From NCBI GenBank assembly GCA_019429105.1, contig JAHYJE010000003.1, positions 1-64,000 on the forward strand: a DNA stretch of 64,000 nt, written 5' to 3'. Numbering within the stretch: position 1 is the stretch's first letter; every line of letters starts with the position of its first letter. Below are positions 17,527-26,566 of this stretch, piece by piece. This DNA comes from Syntrophobacterales bacterium. GTDB lineage: Bacteria; Desulfobacterota; Syntrophia; Syntrophales; UBA5619. Position numbers and translations under genes: made by a program. Below the pieces are notes generated by a model. The model did no database searches. It saw only the letters and a program-made list of their open reading frames with translations, and had not been told where the DNA came from.

Positions 17527-18543
17527 ATGATTATTCAGTGCCCGAAGTGTGAAACCCAGTACAGATTTGATGATTCTTTGCTTGCGAGCGACGGCGTCTG
17601 GGTGCGCTGCAGCCGCTGCCAGAATGTTTTTTTCCAGCCGCAACCGTCCAACCACCGCCTGGGGGAGTCGGACGAGATTGCTTCGGTCAGAATCAGCGAT
17701 GCCAAGAGGGCGCCCGATGATCGTTTTCCTCCGGGCAACGGAACCATGGGCAATACAGACGAGAAAATCACGCAGGCGCCGCCGCTTCCCGGGCAGCCTT
17801 TAGCGGAAAGTGAGCCGGTGATCGATGTTAAAAGCGACCCCTTGGCGGGCTTCCCTGATCACGATATAAAGCCTGAGGATTTGTCGCTCCTTGGTCAGGT
17901 GAATGAAACAGAGGAGGAGCTCCGGGAGAAGGTTGCCAAACCGCAGCAACGACCCAAAAAGCGGCGACGCTGGGGAAGAATCATCCTGGCGCTGATTGCG
18001 CTCCTTTTATTCATCGCGATTGTCGCAGGCGCCGTTGTTTTGTTCGTCTCTCCTGAGATCAGACGTGAAGCGCTGCAGGAGGCTGCTCCCTATCTCAAGG
18101 GTATTCCCGTTTTGGAAAACCTTGTTCCGGTAGAGAAGACTGATACAAGGGCGCCGTTTGAATCCTTGCTGGTAAAGGATCTGCGCCAGCGTACCGTCAC
18201 GAACATCATCACGGGCAGTCTCCATGTTATTGAGGGGGTTGTCGTGAATCAGGCCGCCTATCCGGTTTCCGGAATAAAAGTGCGCCTGGTCGTTGTCGAC
18301 CCCTATGATGTTGTCCTCGGGCAAAAGATAGTCTATTGCGGCAATACTCTGACGGACGAGGAACTGGGGGCAATGACGGAGGCAGAGATTCAGCGGGAGC
18401 TGTCGATTCCCCAGGGAAGCGACTTTTCCGGCGAGCGGGTTTTGCCGAACGGTGAAATCCCCTTCATGATTGTCTTCATGCAGGAGCAAACCGGGGCGCT
18501 CAAGACGTCCGTTACCATCGCGGGCGCAGAGCGAGCCTTATGA
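17527..18543 (+). CDS. Zinc-ribbon (MJ0042) and DUF3426 membrane protein
   Basis: A 338-residue protein starts with a zinc ribbon of MJ0042 type: IQCPKCETQYRFDDS followed by VRCSRCQNVF. A low-complexity acidic linker leads to one membrane helix (about residues 157-177, IILALIALLLFIAIVAGAVVL) and an outward-facing DUF3426 domain. Such proteins are widespread in deltaproteobacteria and their role is not known; the topology suggests a bridge between cytoplasm and periplasm. AAGGAGGGG precedes the start. It lies 48 bases after hpt and may be co-transcribed with it. Confidence 0.85.
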   Translation: MIIQCPKCETQYRFDDSLLASDGVWVRCSRCQNVFFQPQPSNHRLGESDEIASVRISDAKRAPDDRFPPGNGTMGNTDEKITQAPPLPGQPLAESEPVIDVKSDPLAGFPDHDIKPEDLSLLGQVNETEEELREKVAKPQQRPKKRRRWGRIILALIALLLFIAIVAGAVVLFVSPEIRREALQEAAPYLKGIPVLENLVPVEKTDTRAPFESLLVKDLRQRTVTNIITGSLHVIEGVVVNQAAYPVSGIKVRLVVVDPYDVVLGQKIVYCGNTLTDEELGAMTEAEIQRELSIPQGSDFSGERVLPNGEIPFMIVFMQEQTGALKTSVTIAGAERAL

Positions 18544-18599
18544 TTTTGACGCGCTCTGCATAGATTTTCATCATGTTACAGGGAAAAGAGGAAGGAAGC

Positions 18600-19577
18600 A
18601 TGAAAAAAAAGATATTGATCACGCGGGAGGTATTCGCGGAGGCGCTGGATTTGCTGGCGGCTCATTTCGAGGTTGAGGCCAATCAGGAAGACAGGGTGCT
18701 TACCGCCGAGGAATTGGCGAAGAGGCTTGCCGACAAGGACGGGGCGATGATCGCCCTGACCGAGCGGATCGACGGGGAGCTGCTCGGCCGCTGCCCGCGC
18801 CTGAAGGCGGTCTGCAATATCGCCGTCGGCTACAACAATATAGATCTTGCCGCCTGCAGCGCCCATGGCGTCATGGCCACGAACACCCCCGGCGTTCTGG
18901 ACGATACAACCGCCGATTTCACCTGGACGCTGATTCTCGCCGCGGCCCGCCGGCTGACCGAGGCGGAGCGGTACCTCCGGGACGGTAAATGGGAAAAGTG
19001 GAAGCTGAAGCAGTTGCTGGGTCTTGACATCCATCAGGCCACGCTGGGAATCATCGGCATGGGAAGAATCGGGCAGGCCGTGGCGCGCCGGGCGCTCGGA
19101 TTCGACATGGAGGTGCTCTACCACAATCAAAACCGCGTTTCGCCGGAGCTCGAATCAGCCTGCCGGGCGCGCTATGTATCAAAAGAGGAACTCCTGAGCC
19201 GTGCGGACATCGTTACCCTCCATGTGCCTTACAACCAGCAGACCCATCATCTGATCGGCGCGCAGGAGCTGTCGCGGATGAAAAAATCCGCGATTCTCAT
19301 CAATGCCGCCCGGGGGGGGGTGGTTGATGACAAAGCCCTCATCGCGGCGCTGCGCTCGGGGACAATAGCGGGCGCCGGGCTGGATGTCTTTGAGGGGGAA
19401 CCGGCGCTGAATCCGGGATTCCGGGAGCTGACCAACGTGGTGCTTTCGCCCCATATCGCCAGTTCTTCCGAGAAAACCCGTCTGAGAATGGCGATGAAGG
19501 CTGCGGAAAACCTCGTTGCCGCCCTGACTGCCGGCAATCCCCCGGACCTGCTTAATCCGGAGGTCAAACATGGATAG
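18600..19577 (+). CDS. D-isomer 2-hydroxyacid dehydrogenase (glyoxylate/hydroxypyruvate reductase-like)
   Basis: This 325-residue NAD(P)-dependent enzyme resembles GhrB-type reductases. The Rossmann motif is LGIIGMGRIGQAVARRA (about residues 147-163). Catalytic residues lie in INAARGGVVDD (Arg), VFEGEP (Glu) and LSPHIASSS (His). The early part, NIAVGYNNIDLAACSAHGV, is typical of glyoxylate reductases. The start has AGGAAGG just upstream; an ATG at 18573 precedes it. It overlaps the amidase gene by eight bases, which implies a shared transcript. It is the second such dehydrogenase in the window, and the two are clearly divergent. Confidence 0.88.
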   Translation: MKKKILITREVFAEALDLLAAHFEVEANQEDRVLTAEELAKRLADKDGAMIALTERIDGELLGRCPRLKAVCNIAVGYNNIDLAACSAHGVMATNTPGVLDDTTADFTWTLILAAARRLTEAERYLRDGKWEKWKLKQLLGLDIHQATLGIIGMGRIGQAVARRALGFDMEVLYHNQNRVSPELESACRARYVSKEELLSRADIVTLHVPYNQQTHHLIGAQELSRMKKSAILINAARGGVVDDKALIAALRSGTIAGAGLDVFEGEPALNPGFRELTNVVLSPHIASSSEKTRLRMAMKAAENLVAALTAGNPPDLLNPEVKHG

Positions 19578-20916
19578 ACCGCTTTCCGCCTTGAGCCTGA
19601 TTGACGCGGTTAAGGGAATTGCGGAAAAGCGTTTCACCTCCGAAGAATACACGCAGGCGTTGCTTGCGAGAATTAGCCTTTATGACGAAGAAATCCGCGT
19701 CTGGGCTTGGTTTGATCCCGAGGCGGCGCTCACAGCCGCCCGTATTTCCGATCGCCGCCTCAAGGGGGGGGAGGCGCCCGGCCCGCTGCAGGGGATACCC
19801 GTCGGGGTGAAGGATATCTTCGCTACTGCCGGAGTGCCGACGGAAATGGGTTCTGCGGCATTCGCCGGCAATATTCCTGAAAAATCGGCCCGCGTGGTGG
19901 AACGACTCCAGGAGCAGGGCGCCTTTGTAATGGGAAAGACCGTTACCGCGGAGTGTGCCTTTTACGCGCCCGGCAAGACTCGCAATCCCTGGAACATACT
20001 CCATACGCCGGGCGGCTCTTCCAGTGGCTCGGCGGCGGCAGTTGCCGCCGGTTTTGTCCCCGCCGCCATCGGAACGCAGACCAACGGCTCCGTCATCCGC
20101 CCCGCCGCTTTTTGCGGGATAGTGGGCTTCAAACCGACCCAGGGGGTTATCCCGGTAGAGGGGGCGCTGACATTCAGCCACACGCTGGATCAGCCGGGCG
20201 TATTTACCCGCAGCGTCGCAGATGCCGCCTGGTTTGCGGCTTCACTGTCCGCCGAAAATGCACACATCTCCCCCGCCGTAGTCAAACGCGGCGCCGCGCC
20301 GTTTTTGGCGGCAGTAAAGACCCCAGTCTGGGAGCAGGCCGACGAACACGCCCGGCAAAATTTTCAAAACACCATCGAAAAATTGCGAACAGGCGGCGCC
20401 CATGTTGAAGAGTGTGAACTGCCGGAGAGCTTTGAGCTTGCGCAAGGAACAATCCAGACGCTCATGGCGGCCGAAGCGGCCTTTAACATGGAGGAACTTG
20501 CCCTTCAGCATGCCCCGCTTTTGAGCGCAACCCTGCGGGACATCATTGCCAAAGGAGCAAAGATCGGGGTTGTTGCCTATCAGCGGGCCCTTTCCCAGCG
20601 CCTTTGCCTCCGCGATGAACTGAGGCTTTTTCTTGCCCGGTTCGACGCCATCATTACCCCGCCCGCAACAGGCGAGGCGCCGGCCACCCTTGCCCAGACG
20701 GGCAACCCCGCCTTCTGCTCCATCTGGAGTCTCTGCGGCGTTCCGGCAGTCACCATCCCGACGGGCCAAGGTCCCCTGGGCCTGCCCCTGGGTTTGCAGA
20801 TTGTCGGCGCCGCGGGGAATGACGATCTTGTCTTGTCCACGGCCCTGTGGTGCGAAGAGCGGCTGCCCTTTCCCGTCTGGGCTCCTTTCCATGCAAGCGG
20901 TAATGATGTATGTTGA
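19570..20916 (+). CDS. Amidase (GatA-like amidase-signature family)
   Basis: This 448-residue amidase-signature hydrolase carries the Ser-Ser-Lys triad: lysine in VGVKDIFAT (about residue 80), the cis-serine in GGSSSGSAAAVAAG (about 150) and the nucleophile in GTQTNGSVIRPA (about 175). The nucleophile loop has NGSV where GatA has GGSI/GGSV, which favours a stand-alone amidase over the tRNA amidotransferase subunit. gatB and gatC are absent nearby. It is translationally linked to the upstream hydroxyacid dehydrogenase, so its substrate may be an amide whose acid enters that pathway. Confidence 0.85.
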   Translation: MDRPLSALSLIDAVKGIAEKRFTSEEYTQALLARISLYDEEIRVWAWFDPEAALTAARISDRRLKGGEAPGPLQGIPVGVKDIFATAGVPTEMGSAAFAGNIPEKSARVVERLQEQGAFVMGKTVTAECAFYAPGKTRNPWNILHTPGGSSSGSAAAVAAGFVPAAIGTQTNGSVIRPAAFCGIVGFKPTQGVIPVEGALTFSHTLDQPGVFTRSVADAAWFAASLSAENAHISPAVVKRGAAPFLAAVKTPVWEQADEHARQNFQNTIEKLRTGGAHVEECELPESFELAQGTIQTLMAAEAAFNMEELALQHAPLLSATLRDIIAKGAKIGVVAYQRALSQRLCLRDELRLFLARFDAIITPPATGEAPATLAQTGNPAFCSIWSLCGVPAVTIPTGQGPLGLPLGLQIVGAAGNDDLVLSTALWCEERLPFPVWAPFHASGNDVC

Positions 20917-20941
20917 AATTTCAAGCTTTATCTTTGATAGT

Positions 20942-21106
20942 TCAATGATAATTAGCAATTTCCGGAGGAATCGCCAGGAACGCGACCACCTCGAAAGCGT
21001 TCACGCCGGCAAAGACTGGAGCGCTCAAGAAAATGCAGGCAAGGAAAAAAGAAGCCAACGATAAGACAAGGTCCTTGTACCCGCGTGGGATGTTTTCTGA
21101 AAGCAT
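20942..21106 (-). CDS. 54-residue membrane protein of unknown function
   Basis: ATG 21106 has a strong ribosome site (AAGGAGG, six bases upstream) and opens a frame of 54 codons ending at TGA 20942-20944. The N terminus is charged (LSENIPRGYKDL), followed by a long hydrophobic helix (VLSLASFFLACIFLSAPVFAG) and a second hydrophobic stretch near the end (FEVVAFLAIPPE). It is convergent with the amidase gene and divergent from the next gene. I recognise no family. Confidence 0.6.
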   Translation of the reverse strand: MLSENIPRGYKDLVLSLASFFLACIFLSAPVFAGVNAFEVVAFLAIPPEIANYH

Positions 21107-21218
21107 GTTGTCCTCCTTCCCGATGATTGCTGATTGACTACGTTAATTATTTCCCCTATAATATCACAGAAAAACAGTGTCAACATCATTGTCTGCTCAT
21201 CTCCAGAGGGGGGACTTT

Positions 21219-22556
21219 ATGAGTCTGCATGCAAAACTGCAACAACTCGCCGCCAATCATCAAGCAATCCGTGTGGGACTAATCGGCGCCGGCAAGTTTG
21301 GTTCTATGTACCTGGCGCAACTGCCCAATATCCCCGGCGTTCATTTGGTCGGCATCGCCGATCTCTCGCCCGCAGGGGCCAAACGCAACCTGGCGCGCGT
21401 TGGCTGGAAGGAGCAGCAATCCGCTGCTCCTTCCCTCGATGACGCGCTAAAAACGGGGCTCACCTGCATTTCCGAAGATTGGGAGGCGCTGGTCAAACAT
21501 CCGGCCCTTGACGTCATCGTTGAATGCACGGGACAGCCACTCGCCGCGGTTGAACACTGCCTGCTCGCTTTCAGGCATGGCAAACACGTCGTCAACGTGA
21601 CAGTCGAAGCCGATGCCTTTTGCGGTCCCCTGCTCGCCCGGAAGGCTGCGGAAGCGGGGGTGGTCTATTCACTGGCCTTCGGCGATCAGCCGGCCCTGAT
21701 TTGCGATTTGGTGGATTGGGCAAGGACGTGCGGTTTTCCGGTTGTTGCCGCCGGTCGCGGCCATAAGTGGCTCCCCCACTTCAATCAATCCACGCCCGAT
21801 ACCGTCTGGGGCTATTACGGGCTCACGCCGGAGCAGGCGGCGCGGGGCGGCTTGAACCCGAAGATGTTCAACAGTTTTCTGGATGGCTCTAAACCTGCCA
21901 TTGAGAGCGCCGCCGTCGCCAATGCCACCGGATTGTCTGTGCCCAGCAATGGCTTGCTTTACCCTCCGGCCAGCGTTGAGGATATTCCCTATGTAACCCG
22001 CCCGATTTCCGAGGGCGGCGTTCTGGAAAAAAAGGGAATGGTCGAAGTCATTTCCTCGCTGGAGGTGGACGGCAGAAAGATCCCCTATGACATCCGCATG
22101 GGTGTTTGGGTGACAGTGGAGGCCGAGACAGAATACATCAAAAACTGTTTTGAGGAATACAACGCCCATACGGATCCCAGTGGAAGATATTTCACCCTCT
22201 ATAAGCGCTGGCATCTGATCGGCCTGGAGGTTGGCATGTCGGTGGCGAGCGTGGCGTTGCGCAGGGAGGCAACGGGCTCAGCCGAATGCTGGAATGCCGA
22301 TGTGGCGGCAACCGCCAAAAGCGATCTGCAGCCGGGAACTATCCTCGATGGTGAAGGCGGTTACACCGTCTGGGGGAAATTGCTGCCGGCCGAAAAATCG
22401 GTCGCCCTGGGCGGATTGCCCTTGGGACTCGCCCATGACGTCAAAGTCATCCGTCCGGTTAAGCAAGGCCAGATGCTCTGCTGGGATGATGTAGCGATGG
22501 ATGAGACAACGCGTGCCTACAAGCTTCGTCGGGAGCTGGAAAAACTATTTGCATAG
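21219..22556 (+). CDS. NAD(P)-dependent oxidoreductase with SAF domain (homoserine dehydrogenase-like)
   Basis: A 445-residue protein begins with a Rossmann fold (VGLIGAGKFGSMYLAQL, about residues 19-35) and belongs to the group called predicted homoserine dehydrogenases, COG4091. The central region DVIVECTGQPLAAVEHC and the C-terminal SAF-like part (from about residue 360, DLQPGTILDGEGGY) match that group. Members act in threitol, erythritol or branched sugar-acid pathways and some use carbohydrate substrates; the substrate here is unknown. The start is set at ATG 21219 behind AGAGGGGGGAC. An upstream ATG at 21177 has no ribosome site. Confidence 0.8.
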   Translation: MSLHAKLQQLAANHQAIRVGLIGAGKFGSMYLAQLPNIPGVHLVGIADLSPAGAKRNLARVGWKEQQSAAPSLDDALKTGLTCISEDWEALVKHPALDVIVECTGQPLAAVEHCLLAFRHGKHVVNVTVEADAFCGPLLARKAAEAGVVYSLAFGDQPALICDLVDWARTCGFPVVAAGRGHKWLPHFNQSTPDTVWGYYGLTPEQAARGGLNPKMFNSFLDGSKPAIESAAVANATGLSVPSNGLLYPPASVEDIPYVTRPISEGGVLEKKGMVEVISSLEVDGRKIPYDIRMGVWVTVEAETEYIKNCFEEYNAHTDPSGRYFTLYKRWHLIGLEVGMSVASVALRREATGSAECWNADVAATAKSDLQPGTILDGEGGYTVWGKLLPAEKSVALGGLPLGLAHDVKVIRPVKQGQMLCWDDVAMDETTRAYKLRRELEKLFA

Positions 22557-22573
22557 CGCTTCGGAAAACCTTC

Positions 22574-22602
22574 TTGACAAGCCATTTTCATTTTGTTATG
22601 GG
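22574..22602 (+). promoter_or_regulatory. Candidate sigma-70 promoter of the ilv operon
   Basis: A perfect TTGACA (22574-22579) and TATGGG (22597-22602) are 17 bases apart, 57 bases before the leader peptide start. The -10 box is weak (three of six), but the place is right for an attenuated operon. Confidence 0.45.
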
Positions 22603-22658
22603 TGACTCCACAAACAGGAGCGAAAAGCGCAGTTTAATGTTCATAAACGGGAAGAGCC

Positions 22659-22769
22659 ATGAATAATCAGTTTATTAAGAAATCAGAGATTGATCTTTAC
22701 GCGTTATCGCTTATATCGGGCGTAGTAGTAGTAATTATCCCCGGGAGGGTTGCTGCTCGGCGTCTTTGA
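22659..22769 (+). CDS. ilv operon leader peptide (attenuator)
   Basis: A 36-codon frame starts at ATG 22659 behind GGGAAGAG and ends at TGA 22767. Its centre reads Gly followed by four consecutive valines (GTA GTA GTA GTA) and two isoleucines, with further Leu and Ile nearby (LYALSLIS). Clusters of codons for the operon's end products are the hallmark of transcription attenuation. Ribosome stalling at these codons when Val-tRNA or Ile-tRNA is scarce would prevent the terminator at 22791 from forming, and so permit ilvBNC expression. The peptide itself is unlikely to have another role. Confidence 0.88.
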   Translation: MNNQFIKKSEIDLYALSLISGVVVVIIPGRVAARRL

Positions 22770-22790
22770 CACAATCAAATAGAAGATGCG

Positions 22791-22828
22791 AGCCGCGACC
22801 CCGCAAAGGATCGCGGCTTTTTTGTTTT
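22791..22828 (+). terminator. Attenuator terminator upstream of ilvB
   Basis: AGCCGCGA (22791-22798) pairs with TCGCGGCT (22811-22818) around a 12-base loop and is followed by TTTTTTGTTTTT. It lies 22 bases after the leader peptide stop and 98 bases before ilvB, as expected for an attenuator. Confidence 0.88.
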
Positions 22829-22935
22829 TAGGGGCTGCGGTTTGACAATTAAAACCAGGGGCCCGGCACGTGCGCCCCAACAGGGAAAACAGCGTAAACA
22901 GGGATTAACAGCTACTGCAAGAAGGGAATTTTGAA

Positions 22936-24594
22936 ATGAAAACCATTGGCGCGGACATTGTTTTACAAGTTCTGGAAGAAGAAGGGGTGGAAGCGATTTT
23001 CGGGTATCCGGGGGCCAACACCCTGCCCCTCAATGATCGGCTTGCCGACAGTCCCATCCGCCACTACCTGATGCGCCACGAACAGGCGGCGGCGCACGCT
23101 GCCGACGGCTATGCCCGGGTAACCGGCAAAACGGGCGTATGCCTTGCCACATCAGGCCCCGGCGCTACCAATCTCGTGACCGGCATTGCCACCGCCTACA
23201 TGGATTCCACCCCGCTGGTTGCGATCACCGCCCAGGTGAACAGCGAACTCTGGGGCCGGGATGCCTTTCAGGAGACGGACATCATCGGGATTACGATGCC
23301 CATCACCAAGCACAGCTTCATGGTGCGGGACCCCGAGCAGATTGCCTCATCCCTGCGCAGCGCCTTTCGCCTGGCCCGCTCGGGCAGGCCCGGCCCGGTT
23401 CTGCTCGACATCCCCCGGGATATTCTCGGCACCCCTGACAGCGGCAACGAACGCAGCATTCCGGAAAACACACCGCTGCCGTATGAAAACGGCGAGGCGC
23501 TTGTCCGGATTGCCGAGGCGCTCAATCGTAGCGAACGGCCGATCATCCTGATCGGCGGGGGAATCAAACTTGGCGATGCCTGCGACCTGGCAACCGCTTT
23601 CGTCAAGAAAACCGGCATACCCTTTGTTTCCACGATGATGGGCATCGGCTCGATCATCTCCGGCAACGGCTACGACCTCGGCTTCATCGGCACCCACGGA
23701 AACCAACTTGCCAACAGCATGATTCACCAGTCCGATTTCATTCTCGCCCTGGGCTCCCGCTTTACTGAGCGGAGTACCTCCGTCATTGCCAAGTTCGCGC
23801 CGCTGGCGTCGGTCGCCCAGATCGATATCGACCCCACCTCGATCGGGAAAAACATCAAGGTCGATTTTCAATGGATAGGTGATATCAAAGACGCCCTTGT
23901 CGCTCTTTCCGAACTTGTGCCTCCCCGTGATCGCTCCCAGTGGGAAACAAGAATAAACGAGGAACGGGCGCTGTCGGCGGCAAAAGAGGGCGATGACGGT
24001 TGCGGGGAGGCGGGTTTGCTGATTCGCAAAATTCAGGCCGCGCTGCCCCGGGACGCGATTGTCATTCCCGATGTGGGACTCAACCAGATATGGACCGTCC
24101 GCTCCTGGCAGTGTCGTTCTCCCCGCAGCCTCATTACCACCGGCGGCATGGGGACAATGGGCTTCTCCCTCCCCGCCGCGATCGGCGTGAAAATCGGCGC
24201 CCCTGAGCGGGAAGTGGTGACTGTCAGCGGCGATGGCGGTTTTTTGATGAATATCCAGGAGCTGGCGACAATCAGCTCGTACTGTCTGCCGCTCAAGATC
24301 GTTGTCCTCAATAACGGCCATCTCGGAATGATCCGGCAGATGCAGGATCTCTTTTTTGAAGCGCGTTTTACAAACTGCGCCCTCGGCGACACGGTCGATC
24401 TTGTCGCCGTCGCGCGCGGCTTCGGCATCCCCGCCGAACGGATTCCCGTGCATGGCAACCCGGACGCGGCAATCGCGCGGATGAAAGAGGCGAAAGGCCC
24501 CTATCTTGTGGAGGCGGTCATCGATCAGGACACCTACGTCTATCCGATCATTCCTCCGGGCAAGTCAAACGTGGAGATGATTTCCGGCAAATAA
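22936..24594 (+). CDS. ilvB: Acetolactate synthase large subunit
   Basis: This 552-residue thiamine-diphosphate enzyme condenses pyruvate to acetolactate, or pyruvate and 2-oxobutyrate to acetohydroxybutyrate, in valine, leucine and isoleucine synthesis. Features are the catalytic glutamate in RHEQAAAHAADGYAR (about residue 48), SGPGATN, the FAD/linker domain, and the ThDP motif GDGGFLMNIQELATI closing with LNNGHLGM (about residues 434-465). AGAAGGG precedes ATG 22936. It is the first enzyme gene of ilvBNC. Confidence 0.95.
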   Translation: MKTIGADIVLQVLEEEGVEAIFGYPGANTLPLNDRLADSPIRHYLMRHEQAAAHAADGYARVTGKTGVCLATSGPGATNLVTGIATAYMDSTPLVAITAQVNSELWGRDAFQETDIIGITMPITKHSFMVRDPEQIASSLRSAFRLARSGRPGPVLLDIPRDILGTPDSGNERSIPENTPLPYENGEALVRIAEALNRSERPIILIGGGIKLGDACDLATAFVKKTGIPFVSTMMGIGSIISGNGYDLGFIGTHGNQLANSMIHQSDFILALGSRFTERSTSVIAKFAPLASVAQIDIDPTSIGKNIKVDFQWIGDIKDALVALSELVPPRDRSQWETRINEERALSAAKEGDDGCGEAGLLIRKIQAALPRDAIVIPDVGLNQIWTVRSWQCRSPRSLITTGGMGTMGFSLPAAIGVKIGAPEREVVTVSGDGGFLMNIQELATISSYCLPLKIVVLNNGHLGMIRQMQDLFFEARFTNCALGDTVDLVAVARGFGIPAERIPVHGNPDAAIARMKEAKGPYLVEAVIDQDTYVYPIIPPGKSNVEMISGK

Positions 24595-24676
24595 ACAACG
24601 GGACGAAAAGCAGGGGTGGACGCGGCTTTTCAAGAGGGCGTCAAACGTACAGGCAGGTAAAGGAGGTTTAAAAATA

Positions 24677-25171
24677 ATGGCAGTTCAGGAACATATCATT
24701 TCGTTGCTCGTCAACAACCAGCCCGGGGTGCTCTCCCGGATTGCCGGCGTCTTTTCCAGCAAGGGCTACAATATACGGAGCCTCTGCGTCGCCGAAACGA
24801 CCAATCCCGATGTTTCGCGGATCACGCTTACCAGTCGGGCGGACAGGGATTTCACCGACAAGATCAAAAAACAGCTCGACCGGCTGGTCGATATCGTTTC
24901 GGTGACCGATCTGACCGATATCCCTTCCGTCAAGCGGGAGCTGATGATCATCGGTCTGCGCATCAAGGAGGAAAACCGCCGGGAGATTCTCCGGGCAATC
25001 GATCTGTTCGGCTGCAAAATCGTCGCGATGGATGAGGATTATCTGATTTTGGAAGTTACAGCCAATACCGACAAGACTGCGGCGATACTCAAATTTTTCG
25101 AACCGTTCGGGGTGGAGGAGATGAATCGCACCGGGGCGATTGCCGTTTTCCGACAGCCGTCCGGCCGGTAA
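24677..25171 (+). CDS. ilvN: Acetolactate synthase regulatory small subunit
   Basis: This 164-residue subunit has an N-terminal ACT domain (HIISLLVNNQPGVLSRIAGVF, residues 6-75), which binds valine for feedback inhibition, and the ALS-specific C-terminal domain with KRELMIIGLRIKEENR and LFGCKIVAMDEDYLILEVT. AAAGGAGG precedes the start. It lies 82 bases after ilvB. Confidence 0.95.
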   Translation: MAVQEHIISLLVNNQPGVLSRIAGVFSSKGYNIRSLCVAETTNPDVSRITLTSRADRDFTDKIKKQLDRLVDIVSVTDLTDIPSVKRELMIIGLRIKEENRREILRAIDLFGCKIVAMDEDYLILEVTANTDKTAAILKFFEPFGVEEMNRTGAIAVFRQPSGR

Positions 25172-25314
25172 AAAACGAAAAAACTGAAGAGTTTTTTCGA
25201 ACAAGAGGGACTCCCTGGCGGACGGCAATAGAAGGGAGAGGGAAAACCTGTGAAGGGTTTTATTCAGGGATATAGCACAGCGAGTGCTTTCCACAACAAC
25301 GAAAGGAGCGGAAT

Positions 25315-26364
25315 ATGGCAAAGATCAATTTTGGTGGCGTTTGGGAGGATGTTGTTACCTCGGATGAGTTTCCTTTGGACAAGGCGCGGGCGGTCCTCAG
25401 CGGGGAAACGATCGCGATTTTAGGCTACGGGGTGCAGGGTCCCGGCCAGGCTCTTAACCTCAGGGACAACGGGATTCGGGTGATTGTCGGACAGCGTGAG
25501 GGGGGCGCTACCTGGGAAAAGGCCATCCGCGACGGTTTCGTCCCCGGAGAAACCCTTTTTTCGGTAGAAGAGGCGGCGAAGCGGGGGACGATTATCGAGT
25601 ATCTGCTCTCCGATGCCGGACAGACACAGCTTTGGCCCATTGTCAAACCGTGCCTGACCAAGGGTAAAACCCTTTATTTTTCTCACGGATTCTCAATTAC
25701 GTACAGCAAGCAGACAGGCGTCGTTCCCCCGGCTGATATCGATGTGATTCTCGTGGCGCCCAAGGGTTCCGGCCGCTCGGTGAGAAACAATTTTCTCGAC
25801 AAGAGCGGCATCAACTCCAGTTACGCCGTCTTCCAGGATGCCACCGGCAAGGCGACGGAAAAGACCATGGCCCTCGGCATCGCCGTCGGCTCCGGCTACC
25901 TTTTCCCGACGACGTTTGAGAAGGAAGTCTTCAGCGATCTGACCGGCGAGCGGGGCGTTTTGATGGGATGTCTTGCCGGCGTCATGGAAGCCCAGTACAA
26001 CGTGTTGCGGAAAAACGGCCACAGCCCGAGCGAGGCGTTCAATGAAACGGTGGAAGAACTGACCCAGAGCCTGATCCGCCTGGTTGCGGAGAAGGGTATG
26101 GACTGGATGTACGCCAACTGCAGCACGACCGCCCAGCGCGGCGCCCTCGACTGGAAGGGCCCCTTCCGGGACGCCGTTGCCCCGACTTTCGAAAAGCTCT
26201 ATGAAAGCGTCCGTTCCGGCGAGGAAACGCGGATTGTCCTTGCGGCAAACAGCGCCCCTGATTATCGGGAAAAACTCGACACCGAACTGGAGACGATGAA
26301 AAACAGCGAGATGTGGCAGGCGGGCGCCGCTGTCCGCGCGCTTCGTCCGGAAAACCGGAAATAA
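25315..26364 (+). CDS. ilvC: Ketol-acid reductoisomerase
   Basis: This 349-residue enzyme rearranges and reduces acetolactate to dihydroxyisovalerate using NAD(P)H and magnesium. The nucleotide-binding loop is AILGYGVQGPGQALNLRDNG (about residues 37-56), with VGQREGG following. Metal ligands are in DLTGERGVLMG and EELTQSLIRLVAEKG. It differs in loop sequence from common 330-residue proteobacterial enzymes and resembles the slightly longer variant found in some anaerobes and Bacteroidetes. AAAGGAGCGG precedes the start. Confidence 0.93.
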   Translation: MAKINFGGVWEDVVTSDEFPLDKARAVLSGETIAILGYGVQGPGQALNLRDNGIRVIVGQREGGATWEKAIRDGFVPGETLFSVEEAAKRGTIIEYLLSDAGQTQLWPIVKPCLTKGKTLYFSHGFSITYSKQTGVVPPADIDVILVAPKGSGRSVRNNFLDKSGINSSYAVFQDATGKATEKTMALGIAVGSGYLFPTTFEKEVFSDLTGERGVLMGCLAGVMEAQYNVLRKNGHSPSEAFNETVEELTQSLIRLVAEKGMDWMYANCSTTAQRGALDWKGPFRDAVAPTFEKLYESVRSGEETRIVLAANSAPDYREKLDTELETMKNSEMWQAGAAVRALRPENRK

Positions 26365-26407
26365 ACGGCGCTTACTTTTATTGCTTGCATTTGGTTCTTC
26401 TTCAGCA

Positions 26408-26441
26408 GAGGCGCACGGGTTTTTTGCTGCCCGCGCGTCTC
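26408..26441. terminator. Hairpin after ilvC, possible terminator
   Basis: GAGGCGCACGGG (26408-26419) pairs with CCCGCGCGTCTC (26430-26441) at ten of twelve positions around a T-rich loop. The T tract after it is poor, so the hairpin may protect the 3' end or act with Rho. It sits 44 bases after the ilvC stop. Confidence 0.4.
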
Positions 26442-26566
26442 TCACCGCGTTTTCCCGTTATGGCAGCCTACCATGCACCATGCTGCCCTGTCCAGATTTC
26501 GGGGAGTGTTATAATTCAGAAATTGCCATAAATTAAGACATAATGTGTCTCTGACCCCAGTTTTTT

